From NCBI GenBank assembly GCA_033239525.1, contig BSYO01000038.1, positions 7,753,041 to 7,817,040 on the forward strand: a stretch of 64,000 nt of DNA, written 5' to 3'. Of this stretch, positions 50,622 to 61,587 are shown piece after piece (the stretch's first letter is position 1; every line of letters starts with the position of its first letter). The translations under genes were made by a program, and so were the position numbers. The stretch comes from Nepenthes gracilis (taxonomy: Eukaryota > Streptophyta > Magnoliopsida > Caryophyllales > Nepenthaceae). The notes under the pieces are model-generated. The model saw only the letters and a list, made by a program, of their open reading frames with translations. It ran no database searches and was not told where the DNA came from.

Positions 50622-51707
50622 TGTAAGGGAAAGTCAGTCGATTAGCCAAATAGCGTGAAGGGAAAAATGACAGTTAACAAGCAGGGAGGTGAAGAGAAAA
50701 ATGAGAACACACAAATTATTATATGGAAAATCTTCTTCTAAAATAAGAGGGAAAAACTATAGAACACTTAGTCCACAAGTATCACTATCTGAAAATGATT
50801 ATAGAAATCCCTTTGGCTACGAAGCCTTTTCGAAGAACTGAAAACAAAACAAAGAGCAAGAATACAATTCTCTCTTACGTTTTACTTTTCTCACTACTCC
50901 CTTCTACACTTTTTCTTGCATGCCCAGCATGCACATGTATACAAATTTTGCCCGGAGACTGTCTACTAGTAGGCAAGATGCGTGCGTGTAAAACCTACCA
51001 CAAACTTTACAACCTGTCATCAACTCTGCCCACCAATTCTACTAATCGCCGCTTTGTCTGAAGGTGTTGACCTGCTCAACCAATCGGGTGAGAGTCAATT
51101 TCCATTTTGAAAAGCTGCTTGCATAGACATTGCAAAGGTTATAGTCCCCAAGCGTTAACAAATGTTCTCGGACATTATCCCATGTCCTCGGGCGTTACTA
51201 GAAGTCCTCGAGCGTTAATTAGAGACTTTGGTCTTCACTGCACAATGTCCTCGGCCCTTGCTGCACTCAACAACCTTGGCCATTATCTACACCTTGGCCG
51301 TTGTCTGAACCTTGGCCGTTATCTGCACAATTGTGCAACGTTCGCTGCCCGCCATCACAGAGCATCATCTACTTTGGCGCCCAGCACTACTCTAGAATTG
51401 CCTCACACCGGCCTAGGCATCACAACTCCAGAGACTCATCTCCTAGATTTCCACTTTAGCAAATTCCACTCCGAAATTTGCCACTCCGGAAATCAACTCT
51501 ATTTTCTCAGCCAGTCAACCTTCTGTTGACCGGCCTCTTATTTACTTGACCGTTTAATTTGCCACTCCGACAAATGATCACCACTGAGATTTGCCTTCTC
51601 CGACAAATGATCCTCTTGGTCATTGCTGCAGCCAGTTTGTAGCACTCCGATTTTTTATGACTTATCTGTTTTTTGAGCAACCCACAAAGGAGTGACCAAA
51701 CCCAACA
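50622..51707 (-). repeat. 3' LTR of the gag-only element
   Basis: 1086 bp on the plus strand from TGTAAGGGAAAG to CCCAACA, followed by aacttcccctcac, the complement of the polypurine tract. Confidence 0.9.
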
Positions 51708-52139
51708 AACTTCCCCTCACGACCTTGTGGGAGAAAACCTTTGCCTTTTCCCGACGACTATTATCTCCTACCTTTCGGCAACTTTCCCTCAACTGAGAGT
51801 CTGGCGTTAGCCTCCGCAAGCCTGAATGATCCTTCTTCTGCCTTACTGAACCTGGAGTAGTCCTACTCTCCTTCAGCTCCTTCTCCGCGGTTATATCATT
51901 CTCCCTTACACTCCACCTTAGCAATCTCCTCCTGCCATCTTGGCCAGTGCCCCCTTTGGTCACATTGATATTTTCTTTGGCAACCCAAGCCTTTATCAAG
52001 TACTAACCTGATCTCCTACTTCCCCTTACCATAATTGAGGCGCCTTTGGTGAGTTTCCAGTGGCCGTTTCCAAATGCCGTCCTGAAGCTATTTTCATCAA
52101 GCTTCCCAATTGAAATCACATTCAACCTCAAATCTAGGG
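51708..52139 (-). other. Lys/Arg-rich tail module of the gag-only element
   Basis: Between the protease remnant and the 3' LTR. The minus-strand frame at 51999-51655 is rich in Lys, Arg and Glu (for example AEKELKES) and runs into the LTR. A homologous stretch lies at 57589-57412 and another at about 18,290-17,982, next to a different LTR family. Not recognised as any part of copia pol. The shared final bases are the purine tract and are probably kept as nucleic acid signal. Confidence 0.5.
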
Positions 52140-53263
52140 CATGTCGCACGCCCTTCTACACGAGTTTATTCCCATTACTTATCCTCAAGCAAACATCCCC
52201 GATACCAACAACCCTTGACGAGCCACATTACCTATCTTCAATACCCGTGGCCTACGAACATGTAACTCATGGAGTGGGACTTGCTCGGTGTCACATGGTA
52301 TGAGGCACCGCTGTCCATCACCCAACTCGTCTCCTGGCATGGTAGGCACTGTGCTTTTCCTATGTGGACAACTAGAAGGTCTCCGCAGAAAATGACAGTC
52401 TCTCGATCATCATCATGATCTCATTTCTCCTGACGGTTGTTTCTGCCCTCCTACTCTTGCTTCCTCTGCGGGCAATCCCGCTTTATGTGGCCCTTTTTAC
52501 CGCAACGGAAGCATGTTTTCTCTTGAAACTTGAACCAGATGGTGCTCCTCTCCGATTTGCTACCTCCGCCTCGTTTCCTCGATTTTCCTCTTCCCCGACC
52601 GCTGGTCGCCACAAGCAGACTTGGCTTAGAACCTGAGGCCTCACCGCTTTCCCTCCGCCTTGTCTCATTCATAAGTAAGGAAGTTATAACCGTACTTACC
52701 AAAAAAAAAAAAAAAAAGGAAGTTATGACCTCGTCCAGTCTGAGCGTGTCCTTTCCAAACAGCAACATCGTGACAATATAATCGTACGAGACCAGTAAGG
52801 ACGCTAGCAACACCAATGCTTTCTCTTCCTCATTGATCTTCTCATTAAGGACTGACATCTGTATCACTATCCGGTTGAACTCGTCCAAACACTTCTCAAT
52901 GCTCCCTCCTTTCGACATAGGCAGGCCAAAAAATTGTTTCTTCATATGCAGCATCGCCGTCAAGGACTTGGACTTGTGCCGACTTCCAAGCTTCTCCCAG
53001 ACCTCCGTTAGATCTGACAAGCCAATGACCTCCTGAAGAGTGTTATCCACAAGACACAACTTGATCGTGCAAATAGCAAGATCCCTCCTGTCTTATCACT
53101 CATCATTCGTCATGTTCTCTGGCTTGTCTTCCTTCCTCCGTAGTGCTTTTACCGTTCCTTTCCGGGTCAAAATATTCCTCACCTTTTCTTACCAAAGGAT
53201 GAAATTATTTTGCTCATTGAACTGCTCCACACTAAATGGCACATTCCTCAACAACGACGCCAT
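52140..53263 (-). pseudogene. Copia gag plus protease fragment of the gag-only element
   Basis: The gag start ATG is at 53263, 36 bases after the LTR. The N-terminus (MASLLRNVPFSVEQFNEQNN) is interrupted by a TAA where a Trp-Lys/Arg segment is usual, then by a TGA. From 53059 to 52451 the frame is open for 202 codons, covering the gag core (EKLGSRHKSKSLTAML, GSIEKCLDEFNRIVIQM, EEEKALVLLASL) and a CCHC knuckle CFRCGKKGHIKRDC at about 52,470-52,513. Further on, about 52,327-52,288, is the protease active site WVMDSGASYHVTP. Next comes GIGDVCLRISNGNKLV, which belongs just before integrase, where copia similarity stops. Family: Ty1/copia gag of the Tnt1-like kind. The two early stops make this copy a pseudogene. 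Confidence 0.85.
52677..52729 (+). mobile_element. 25-bp retroposon remnant with target duplication
   Basis: CGTACTTACC followed by about 15 A (52691-52715) lies between two near-identical 14-bp direct repeats, aaggaagttataac (52677-52690) and aaggaagttatgac (52716-52729). This is the structure of an extremely 5'-truncated SINE or LINE insertion. The added 39 bp keep the gag frame open. Confidence 0.75.
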
Positions 53264-53284
53264 CTAACTGAAGGTTCACAACCT

Positions 53285-53299
53285 GCCTCTGATATCACT
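53285..53299 (-). other. Primer-binding site of the gag-only element
   Basis: On the minus strand AGTGATATCAGAGGC directly follows the LTR end TTACA. It is close to TGGTATCAGAGC, complementary to initiator methionine tRNA. Confidence 0.75.
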
Positions 53300-54396
53300 T
53301 GTAAGAGAAAGTTGGTCGATCAGCCGAGTAGCGTGGAGGAAAAAATGACAGTTAATAAGCAGGGAGGCAACGAGAAAAATGAGAATACACAAATTTTTAC
53401 GTGGAAAACCCTCTTCTAAAATAAGAGGAAAAAATCACGGGACACTTAGTCCACAAGTATCACTATGTGAAAATGGTTACATAAACCCTTTATCTACAAA
53501 AACCTCTCAAAGAGCTGAAAACAAAACAAAGAGCAAGAATACAAATCTCCCTTGCATTTTTCTTTTCTCACTACTCCCTTCTACACTTTTTCTTGCATGC
53601 CCAGCATGCACATATATACAAATTTCGCCCAGAGACTGGCTACCAGTAGGCAGGTTGTGTGTGCAGAACCTGCCACTAATTCTACAACCTGCCACCAACT
53701 CTACTGATCGCCATTTTGCCTGAAGGTGTTGACCTACTCAACCATTCAGGTGAGAGTCAATTTTCTTTCTAAAAAGCTGCTTTTGCAGACGTTGCAAGAG
53801 TTATAGTCCCCAGGCGTTGACAAAAGTCCTCGGACATTATCCAATGTGCTTGGGCGTTACTAGAAGTCCTCGAGCATTAATTAGAGACTTTCATTGCACA
53901 ACGTCCTCGACCCTTGCTGCGCTCAGCAACCTCGGCCATTATCTGCACCTCGGCCGTTATCTGCACAACTACGTAACGTTAGCTACTCGCCATCACAGAG
54001 CATCATCTACTCCGGCTCCCAGCGCCACTCTAGAATTGCCTCACACCGGCCTGGGGAATCACTCCGAAATCCTCTTCGGAGAAATCCTCTCTAGAGAATC
54101 ATCTCCTGGATTTCCTCTTTGGAGTGGAATTTGCCACTCCGAAAATCCACTCTCTTTACTTAGCCGGTCAACAAGATGTTGACTGGATTCTTCTCTCAAC
54201 CGATCAACCATCTGTTGAGCGGCCTCTTACTTGCCTGACCGGTCAATTTACCAATTCAGCAAATAATCACCTCCGAGATTTGCCTTCTCTAGCAAATGGT
54301 CCTCCTGGTCATTATTGCAGCCAGTTTGCAACACTTCGATTTTTGATTACTTGTCCATTTGTTGAGCCACCAAGAAGGGAGTAACCAAACCCAATA
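53300..54396 (-). repeat. 5' LTR of the gag-only element
   Basis: 1097 bp on the plus strand from TGTAAGAGAAAG to CCCAATA (last bases decayed from CAACA). Clearly similar to 50622-51707 with scattered differences, which indicates some age. Confidence 0.9.
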
Positions 54397-56561
54397 GAAA
54401 ACTGAATCTATCAAATGCTCAATTGAGAGTCTAAAACTGCTGAATCAAAGAAAATAAGGTCAAATCCTGCTTGAGAGTCAGATCCAATGACAGAACAAGG
54501 TATTTAAATATATACAGATCATTAACATCCCCAAATCTCAACAAAATAGTCACTAAGCAGGGAAATTCTTAAAAAACAGTAAATCTCTTCAATGGAACAG
54601 TTGCCAAAGAGAATTCAAATCCAAGCAAGCTGAGGAAATTGCGGAGAATAGCTCTAGGAAAAGATAGACAGACAAAAGGGATAAAACTGTGAAAATTTTG
54701 GATCTAAATTTAGCTGAAATACTTGTGAAGGAACTAAATAATGGAAATAGGTGTAAAGTCTATCTCAGAGAACTCAACAGGTCAAATTAAGCAAGATCCA
54801 GTTTGACCCTCTAAACAACGAAGAGATAGAGTTGTTCAAGCAAAATAGAGCAGCTGAATCCCAATCAATGGAGCATAAATTTCAAGTCTGAAATTTTGAT
54901 TGCTGAAATATAGGTGTCTCTACTTAATACAGCTGAAACTGCAGCAGATGTGACAGAAGAGGTGCTGAAAATTTTAAAAGAAAATTTTTAAGAGGTATGA
55001 AATTCAAAGCACGTGACAGAATAATCATCATTGAACCTGAATAGGGGAAAAATGATACTTCAGTCACTCAATGATGTGAAGATGCAGGCTTATACTAAAC
55101 ATGTTCTGATTTTTTTAATCTGGATGAAATTTGAGAAGGTTTTTCTTTCGTTTGTCAAATTAAACAGCAAAAATGAACTTCAGTTCCACAACAAGTTAGA
55201 TAAAGGACGGGCCTAGGATTTATAAAGGTCTGTCATACTTCCTGGCCAAATAGTATACAGCCACTGACGGCTGTGTCTTGCAGATGAATTATTGGTGGTT
55301 TATGAGAATGGTTTTTGTGTTGCAAAATTGTGGTTGAAGCCTTCAGATGTGAAATTGCATTACCAGGCTCCTTTATGATTTCAGTACGCCAGGGAGTATG
55401 GTAGCCAGACCTTTATCAACTGATATGTTGACAGCTTATCTAGAAATAAAGCATCCTATGCTGAATACAGACAGAAATTGATGCAAAAATCAGAAAAAAA
55501 AGATGAGATTGAATTTAGGGTCCTGTGTCCAGAAAATAGAGCATGATTGGAGACCTATTCAGTAGTATCATAATTATCAACATCAACAAAATCTAAGCAC
55601 CCTCAATGGGATCAATTATTGAATCCTTTAACCATTCTGTTCGCGTTAGTACATCATTTGAGAATAAAAGCAATTTCATATTCTTCTTTATCACCTCATT
55701 CCAAGTTTTCTTAGATTTACTTTCTCCTTTCTGATTAACTCTAACCTCTCTAAAATCACTTTTTTCTTATTAGCACATTTTTGGCAAGTGTTTGAAATGC
55801 TCATATCACTTTAATCATCTTGTCATCTTTTCTTCTATAAGTACAACATTTCATTGACTAAAGATGTGAGCTTTACTTAGTTTATCTTTCAAAGTGACTG
55901 AAAATAACCATCTTATACATCATCTCTACAATGTTTGCTTTTTGTAAATTTTAATTGTTCAATAATCTGAATCATAAAATACAGCAGATCTAACAATTAT
56001 CTAAATGAAGTTCTTCTAATTTTAAGGGTATCTTTGATGAAGATGCACTTCCGATGTATTTCTCCATATTAAACAACATGAATTAATTCCATGTGCCACA
56101 CCATTATCTCTCTCTCCATTTTCTTAGACTATAGATACAACATAAAAAACATGCTATTTTTATTAGAGGACTATTCAATGCTAAAACAATAAATAAATTT
56201 GCTATTGTAAATAAATTCGATTCTCTCGTTCAGAATACTGATAGAAGTCACATGATTGGGTTCAATACTGCTAATGTGCAAGAGATAGTTGATGGGGTAT
56301 ATTCTGTGAATGAGGTAATAAAAGGGATCAAGGTGGGTTGCATTTTGCTAATCCATCTAAAAAAAGGTCAGTTGATGAAAGCATGAGTGTATTTCACGAC
56401 AACAAATTCCACAAGTTCAAACTATAGATATAATCTCTCTACTATACAGGGTAAGTTTATGTACATTTGATCATCCTGTAACCCCATAATGTGAGAGCTT
56501 TAGGCATTGGGATGCTCATTTAGCAAACCTCCTAAGGATATGCAATCCTTGAGGGGAGTCC
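54397..56561 (-). other. Copy B intron 1, distal part
   Basis: Matches about 14975-17146 of copy A. No gene recognised; frames such as 55031-55216 are not conserved as protein. Confidence 0.65.
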
Positions 56562-57832
56562 TGTTGAGATATCCCAAAATATAAACATGCACACAACCAG
56601 TATAGTAGAAACAAACCCCTGAATTCCCCATCAATCGTTGGCTATTAAACACTGTGAGAGCACACTTTATAAAATCATGCAACTAAGTACACATATGTTG
56701 TATGGCAATATTTGACTTGGAAAATCTTTATCAACTAAGAAAAAAATTACTAGCCAATTAACAAAGAAATCCACTACAATAGTGTTCAGTCATAAATATA
56801 ACCTCATTCGAAATCCCTTCACTACAATCTAAGTAAATGATCGGTTTAATACAATCTCAACCTATTAGAGAAAATACATTGACAAAAACGAATAACCAAA
56901 TGGTAATACGTTTTAAAAACAAAACTAGAGCAACATAACTGACCATGGCGAATAATGAAATATGACTAAGACCTTAATTAGATGCCAAATCTTTTCCTCC
57001 TCTCTTTTCTCTCTTAACCCTCTTCGTGTGGTGCTCATTTCTTTTGAAAATGATTTTAGATGTACCCTAAAATTAGAACAGGCCTTCTATATCTCATGTG
57101 ACCGCTTAAGCGACTAGCTCGTAGCAATCTCGTGGTCACCTCTAGGAAAACCTCCTAGTCCTAATGGTTAAGTGACTAGCTCATGGCCCTCTTGCATTAT
57201 CCCTCTATAAATCCATCCAGACTTGGAGCCTAAATAGCTAAATCGCAGCCCTTTTGTGGAGTGCAACTATAAGTCTTTCTAGACCTGGCGTTCAAGTGAC
57301 CATCTTGCGGCCAACTCCCAAACAGTATCGCTCAAGTAAACCTTGCACGACCCTCTAGATAATCCATCCTTTGAATGTGGAACTTATAAAACAGTGATCC
57401 AAGACCTAACAAACTTCTCCTTACGACCTTGTAGAAGACCCTTTGCCATTCCGATGACCGTTCTCTCTTTCTCTCTGGTAGCTTCTTCTCCAAGGGGATC
57501 TCAATGTTGGCCTTTTTAAGTTTGAATGACAACTTCTTTCGCTCCATCAAACTCAAAGTATTGTCGCTCCCCTTCAACTTTTTCTCCACAGTAGAGTCAC
57601 TCCTTTAACTCCTCTTATCACTTTGACCAAACCTCCCATTAGTTATCTTGGCATTGTCCTTGGCAACTAAAGATTCTATCAAATACCGACTTAATCTCTT
57701 GCTTCCTCTTACCACTACTGAGGCGCCTTTGTGACCTTCCAATGGCTTTTTCTAAATGCCGTGCAAAAACCCTCATCATTAAGTTTTCTAGTTGAAATCC
57801 AATTCAACCTCACATCCAAAGCATGTCATATG
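56562..57832 (-). mobile_element. Left part of a gag-only element, cut by the Tekay insertion
   Basis: Copy B counterpart of the element at 17147. The LTR spans 56562-57411 (TGTTGAGATATCCC to CTAACA), followed by the purine tract complement and about 420 bp of the Lys/Arg-rich module. The sequence then switches at 57833 to the LTR of the gypsy element. The rest should lie beyond that element, outside the window. Confidence 0.8.
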
Positions 57833-59889
57833 TGTGATGGAACAGATATTTTTTTTTTTTCCTCAGAAACTTCCGTCAAAACAGAAACAGAAATTAAACC
57901 ATAATTTGAAACATTTAAATTATGCAGAAATTTTAATAAAGTTTCCTTTATAACTGAATGAAAACCAGAAATACAACCTGTATATCATGACCTGAATCAA
58001 GCACACAACTAAATAGACATCACCATTTCATCCTACAACACACATACACAGGATTACAGACTGCTATATCATCCATGGCTCAAATATAATTCTATCCACT
58101 ATCCAAAAATACATAAAAGATGCCATCTAGGTCTTATAACAGAATTCAGAAAAGAAACATATAGCAGAAGCAGAATTATAAACCTGTGGAAACATAATTT
58201 TCTATTTCATCACATGCATCACATACATCCTATATACAAGAACCCATATACATAAATCCATATACAAAACCCAATATTTACATTCAAACTGTATCCTTCC
58301 AAGATTTTTCAAAATACTTCAAGTCTTTAGAATGTCTTCAGACTAAACTTTGGTTATTCATTCTCATCAGGTACAAGCTCTACCGTCTCATTTAAATGAA
58401 GGAAATAGTAAAACAGTGAGCTAAAACCCAATAAGGAACATGTATACATGCAATATATCCCGTTATGTAGATATACCATAGCAAAAAAATATTCAGGGGT
58501 AGAACAGTGCATGGAAAACAAAGAAAGTATAATTCGACAATAATTAAGCTTCGAAAATTAGAAATCAGTGTAATCATGTTTCAGAAAGTAGAAATCGGTC
58601 TCAACTCTATAAATTATAGAAAATTCATTTTCTATCGGTAAAGAACCCAGCCAGTAAACCCTGCTAGCGGAGGGGGCAAATAATCGATGATAGATTGTAT
58701 TCACTCCACACAATTCAAGGCCAGAAACAGAATTATCCCATCTCGTGGGATCAGTACAAAAATGCCGGCCAATAACAGCAACTATCTTTAGATTAGTGCC
58801 CTAAGGAAGGGCGAACTACGTATAACTCTATGGACGAAGTTATCCTCGATTACCACCATAACGTTCTAAGATATACTGAAGAACCTAACCTGACTGTATA
58901 TCAGTCCCGGGTCCTAATTAGCAGTATCAGAAACATTTTTCATTCTTATTTCTTAATTGAAAACCCTTTTCAGTTTCAGAAATCAGTCAGAATTTTCATA
59001 ATAACTCTTCAGTTAGCTTCAAAATATACAAAAACAGTTTGATACCCTTCAGATTTGTTTTAGAACATACAGTAACAGTTTATAACCCTTTAGAAATTTA
59101 ACAGTATTAAATCAATATAAATTTTCAGACATAAATCACATGCTGGACATTATCACGTTATAGATTAACCTTTACATAACAAAAATTTTGGATTAAAATA
59201 GTTAAATCCCTTCATTTTGGTACTTAGGGTTTTGCCAAAACTTCCGGACAACAAATGAACACCAAACACATGTATTTACATGAAATCAGAGGCATATATA
59301 GCATTACATACCAGTAAACATGAAATCTAGTCGATTAATAAGGAAAAATAGGCATTATTTACAGTAAACATGCAAAACCATGGATTTAAAGCATGAATAC
59401 CATTTTTGAGATATTAAAACACTGTAAAAACAGTAATTAATGTCCGAAATACACTTACCTGAACTCAATCTACCGTTATTTTTACCCGGAGCGAATCGAA
59501 ACGGGTGATTTCTCCTTTTCCCCTTCTCTTTTCTCTCCTTCTCCTTCGTGCTCGTCATGGTTCTGCCCCCCTCTCTCTTCTCCCCCCATTTTATAACAGA
59601 AACCAAAATCATGACGCGGGGGTAAATCGTGCTTACGCTCGAGCGCGGGGTTTCTACCAGGTGCTCACTTAAGCGCGTCAGGCGCCTGGCAAGCAGGCAG
59701 CAACTGGATTTTGCGCCTGCTGCCGCACTTGGAACGCGCGGCAGGCGCCCAGCTGCTTTTTGCTGAATTTTAATAATTTCTCAATTTTTTACTTCCAAAC
59801 CTCATTCTTCCATGCATGTTTAGCCTTATTTTAATTATTATAATTTTAATTACTCCCAAATTATCATGTTTGGGGTTCAAGATCTCACA
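57833..59889 (-). repeat. 3' LTR of the Tekay-type element
   Basis: 2057 bp bounded by the inverted ends TGTGA (57833) and TCACA (ending 59889). Right third: CT-rich run, gcgaatcgaaacgggtg block, then a GC-rich zone with ctcgagcgcgggg and gcgcctggc words (59,636-59,750). Confidence 0.92.
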
Positions 59890-59902
59890 CTCCCCCCCAC
59901 TT
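59890..59902 (-). other. Polypurine tract of the Tekay-type element
   Basis: On the minus strand AAGTGGGGGGGAG directly precedes the LTR start, as needed for plus-strand priming. Confidence 0.9.
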
Positions 59903-60500
59903 AAAGAAATTTCGTCCTCGAAATTGAATGGAGTTACATACTTCAAGAGAACAAGTGGGAATACTTGTTTTGGATCTCCTCTTCGCGCTTCCAAGCGGCC
60001 TCCTCCGGTGAATGATTCCTCCAAAACACTTTAACCAGGGGAATAGTCTTTGTGCGTAACTTTTGGTTCTTTCGATCCAATATTTGTATCGGCTCCTCGA
60101 CATAAGATAAACCTTATCAACAGTCAAATACTCGTACTCAATCACATGCGTAGGATCATAAACATACTTCCGTAGTATCGATACATGAAATACATCGTAC
60201 ACGTCCGTCAGACTAGGTAGTAGTGCCAACCTGTAAGCCACCTCTCCGATCCTCTCCAAAATCTCGAAAGGCCCGATGAAACACGGCATTAGTTTTCCTT
60301 TCACTCCAAACTTAAGCGTTCCCTTGGATGGTGAAACTTTCAGAAAGACAAAATCTCTTACTTCAAATCTCAACTCCGACCTCTTCCGGTTTGCATAACT
60401 CTTCTACCTACTTTGAGCAACCTTTAGGTTCTCGTGAATTTGCCTAATTTTTTTCGTTGTCTCCTTCACAATTTCAGGACCCAAAATCCTCTTATCTCCG
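59903..60500 (-). pseudogene. Integrase C-terminus and chromodomain-like tail
   Basis: Minus-strand frame with the gypsy integrase C-terminal motif (VRDFVFLKVSPSKG, LMPCFIGPFEILERIGEVAY) and VYDVFHVSILRKYV, then DPTHVI, which leads into the chromodomain-like tail typical of Tekay. A frameshift near 60,030 moves the end of the tail to another frame, where FWRNHSPEEAAWKREEEI is readable. The tail is thought to guide integration to particular chromatin. Confidence 0.85.
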
Positions 60501-61330
60501 GTCTCTTCCTAGGGAATCGGCGATATGCACTTTCTACCATATAGTGCCTCAAAAGGCGCCATAGCAATGCTTACTTGATAACTATTATTATATGCAAATT
60601 CTGCCAAAACCAGATAATTATCCCAAGTCCTTTTCATCTCTAACACCGAGAATCTTAACATATTTTCAAGAATCTGAATGGTACGCTCTAACTGGCCATC
60701 AGTTTACGAGTGATACGCAATACTGAATCTCAACTCCGTCCCCAACTCCTTATGCAAACTCTCTCAAAACCTCGAGACAAAACGTGGATCCCTATCCAAC
60801 ACAATCAAAGTAGGTACTCCATGAAGCCTCATAATCTCATTTACATATAATTGGGCCAGTTTGTCGCGAAAATATGTCATCCTGATCGCCAAGAAATGGG
60901 CCGATTTCATTAGCCGATCAACTATAACCCAAATTGAGTTATGATTCCTGAGAGTTCTTGGCAAACCCGTTACAAAATCCATAGTAATATCTTCTTATTT
61001 CCAACTTGGGATCGGTATTGGTTGTAACAACCCAGAAGGTTTCCTCCTTTCAGCTTTCAGTTTCGACATACCCGCCCATTTCTCCACATAAGCCATAATA
61101 TCCCTCCACATGATCCTCCATCAAAAAGTCTTTTTCAGATCCTGATATATTTTATTCGTCTCAGGGTGGATTGTATACCGAGACGTATAAGCTTCTTTTA
61201 AAATCGTCTCCTTCAATTCCTTATCGTCCGGTACATATAATCGATCTTTGAACATCAATACTCCATCAGTCCATACAATAAAATCAACTCGAGAGTCCTT
61301 ATTCAAATCACTTACAATATCCGAAGAAAC
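60501..61330 (-). pseudogene. Gypsy integrase (zinc-binding and catalytic core), disrupted
   Basis: The zinc-binding region is at about 61,306-61,060: HPETNKIYQDLKKTF has the second His side, but the Cys pair expected near KCxxC is replaced (KWAGMSK), so zinc binding is lost. The catalytic core at about 60,982-60,660 has D in WVIVDRLMKSAHF, D in VLDRDPRFVS and E in GQLERTIQ. A TAA replaces the Gln codon in the HSQTDG motif. Further stops separate the segments. Confidence 0.85.
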
Positions 61331-61587
61331 GAATCACTCACTTGTTTCTCTTTAATTTCATTAATCACCTCCGACTGGACCTGAAGATAAGATAAAAGAA
61401 TCCTATCACCCCAAACACATCATTGGATATCACACTACTTCAAATAATCCAATATCTCCATCTGCTTGATTTGTAATTTAGCCACACAATCCGATCGGCG
61501 GCTCAAAGCATCCGCAACTACATTAGCCTTTCCTGGCTTGTATTGTATCTCACAGTCATAACCTTTCAGGAAATCAAACCACCTCCT

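Larger units (their letters stand above)
50622..54396 (-). mobile_element. Complete gag-only copia-type LTR element (TR-GAG-like)
   Basis: 3775 bp with two full LTRs (50622-51707 and 53300-54396), a purine tract (minus-strand gaggggaagtt next to 51707), a primer-binding site beside 53300, and an internal region of only 1592 bp. The interior encodes gag with a zinc knuckle and a protease fragment; integrase, RT and RNase H are absent. Target duplication AAAAA (50617-50621) against GAAAA (54397-54401); copy A has gaaaa at the empty site near 14,972. The insertion is therefore younger than the duplication. Mobilisation must have used proteins of another copia element. Confidence 0.9.
44345..57832. 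repeat. Segmental duplication, copy B (with later insertions)
   Basis: Direct copy of 10760-18404. It is longer because it contains a 2.0 kb solo LTR (47752-49752) and a 3.8 kb gag-only copia element (50622-54396), and it is cut at 57833 by a Tekay-type element. Copy A shows the empty site at each of the three places. The remaining sequence is highly similar, with scattered substitutions and small indels. Confidence 0.88.

Noticed and set aside
59816..60034. Plus-strand frame of 72 codons at the right end of the Tekay LTR
   Set aside because: Shadow of the LTR end, the polypurine tract and the minus-strand chromodomain region.
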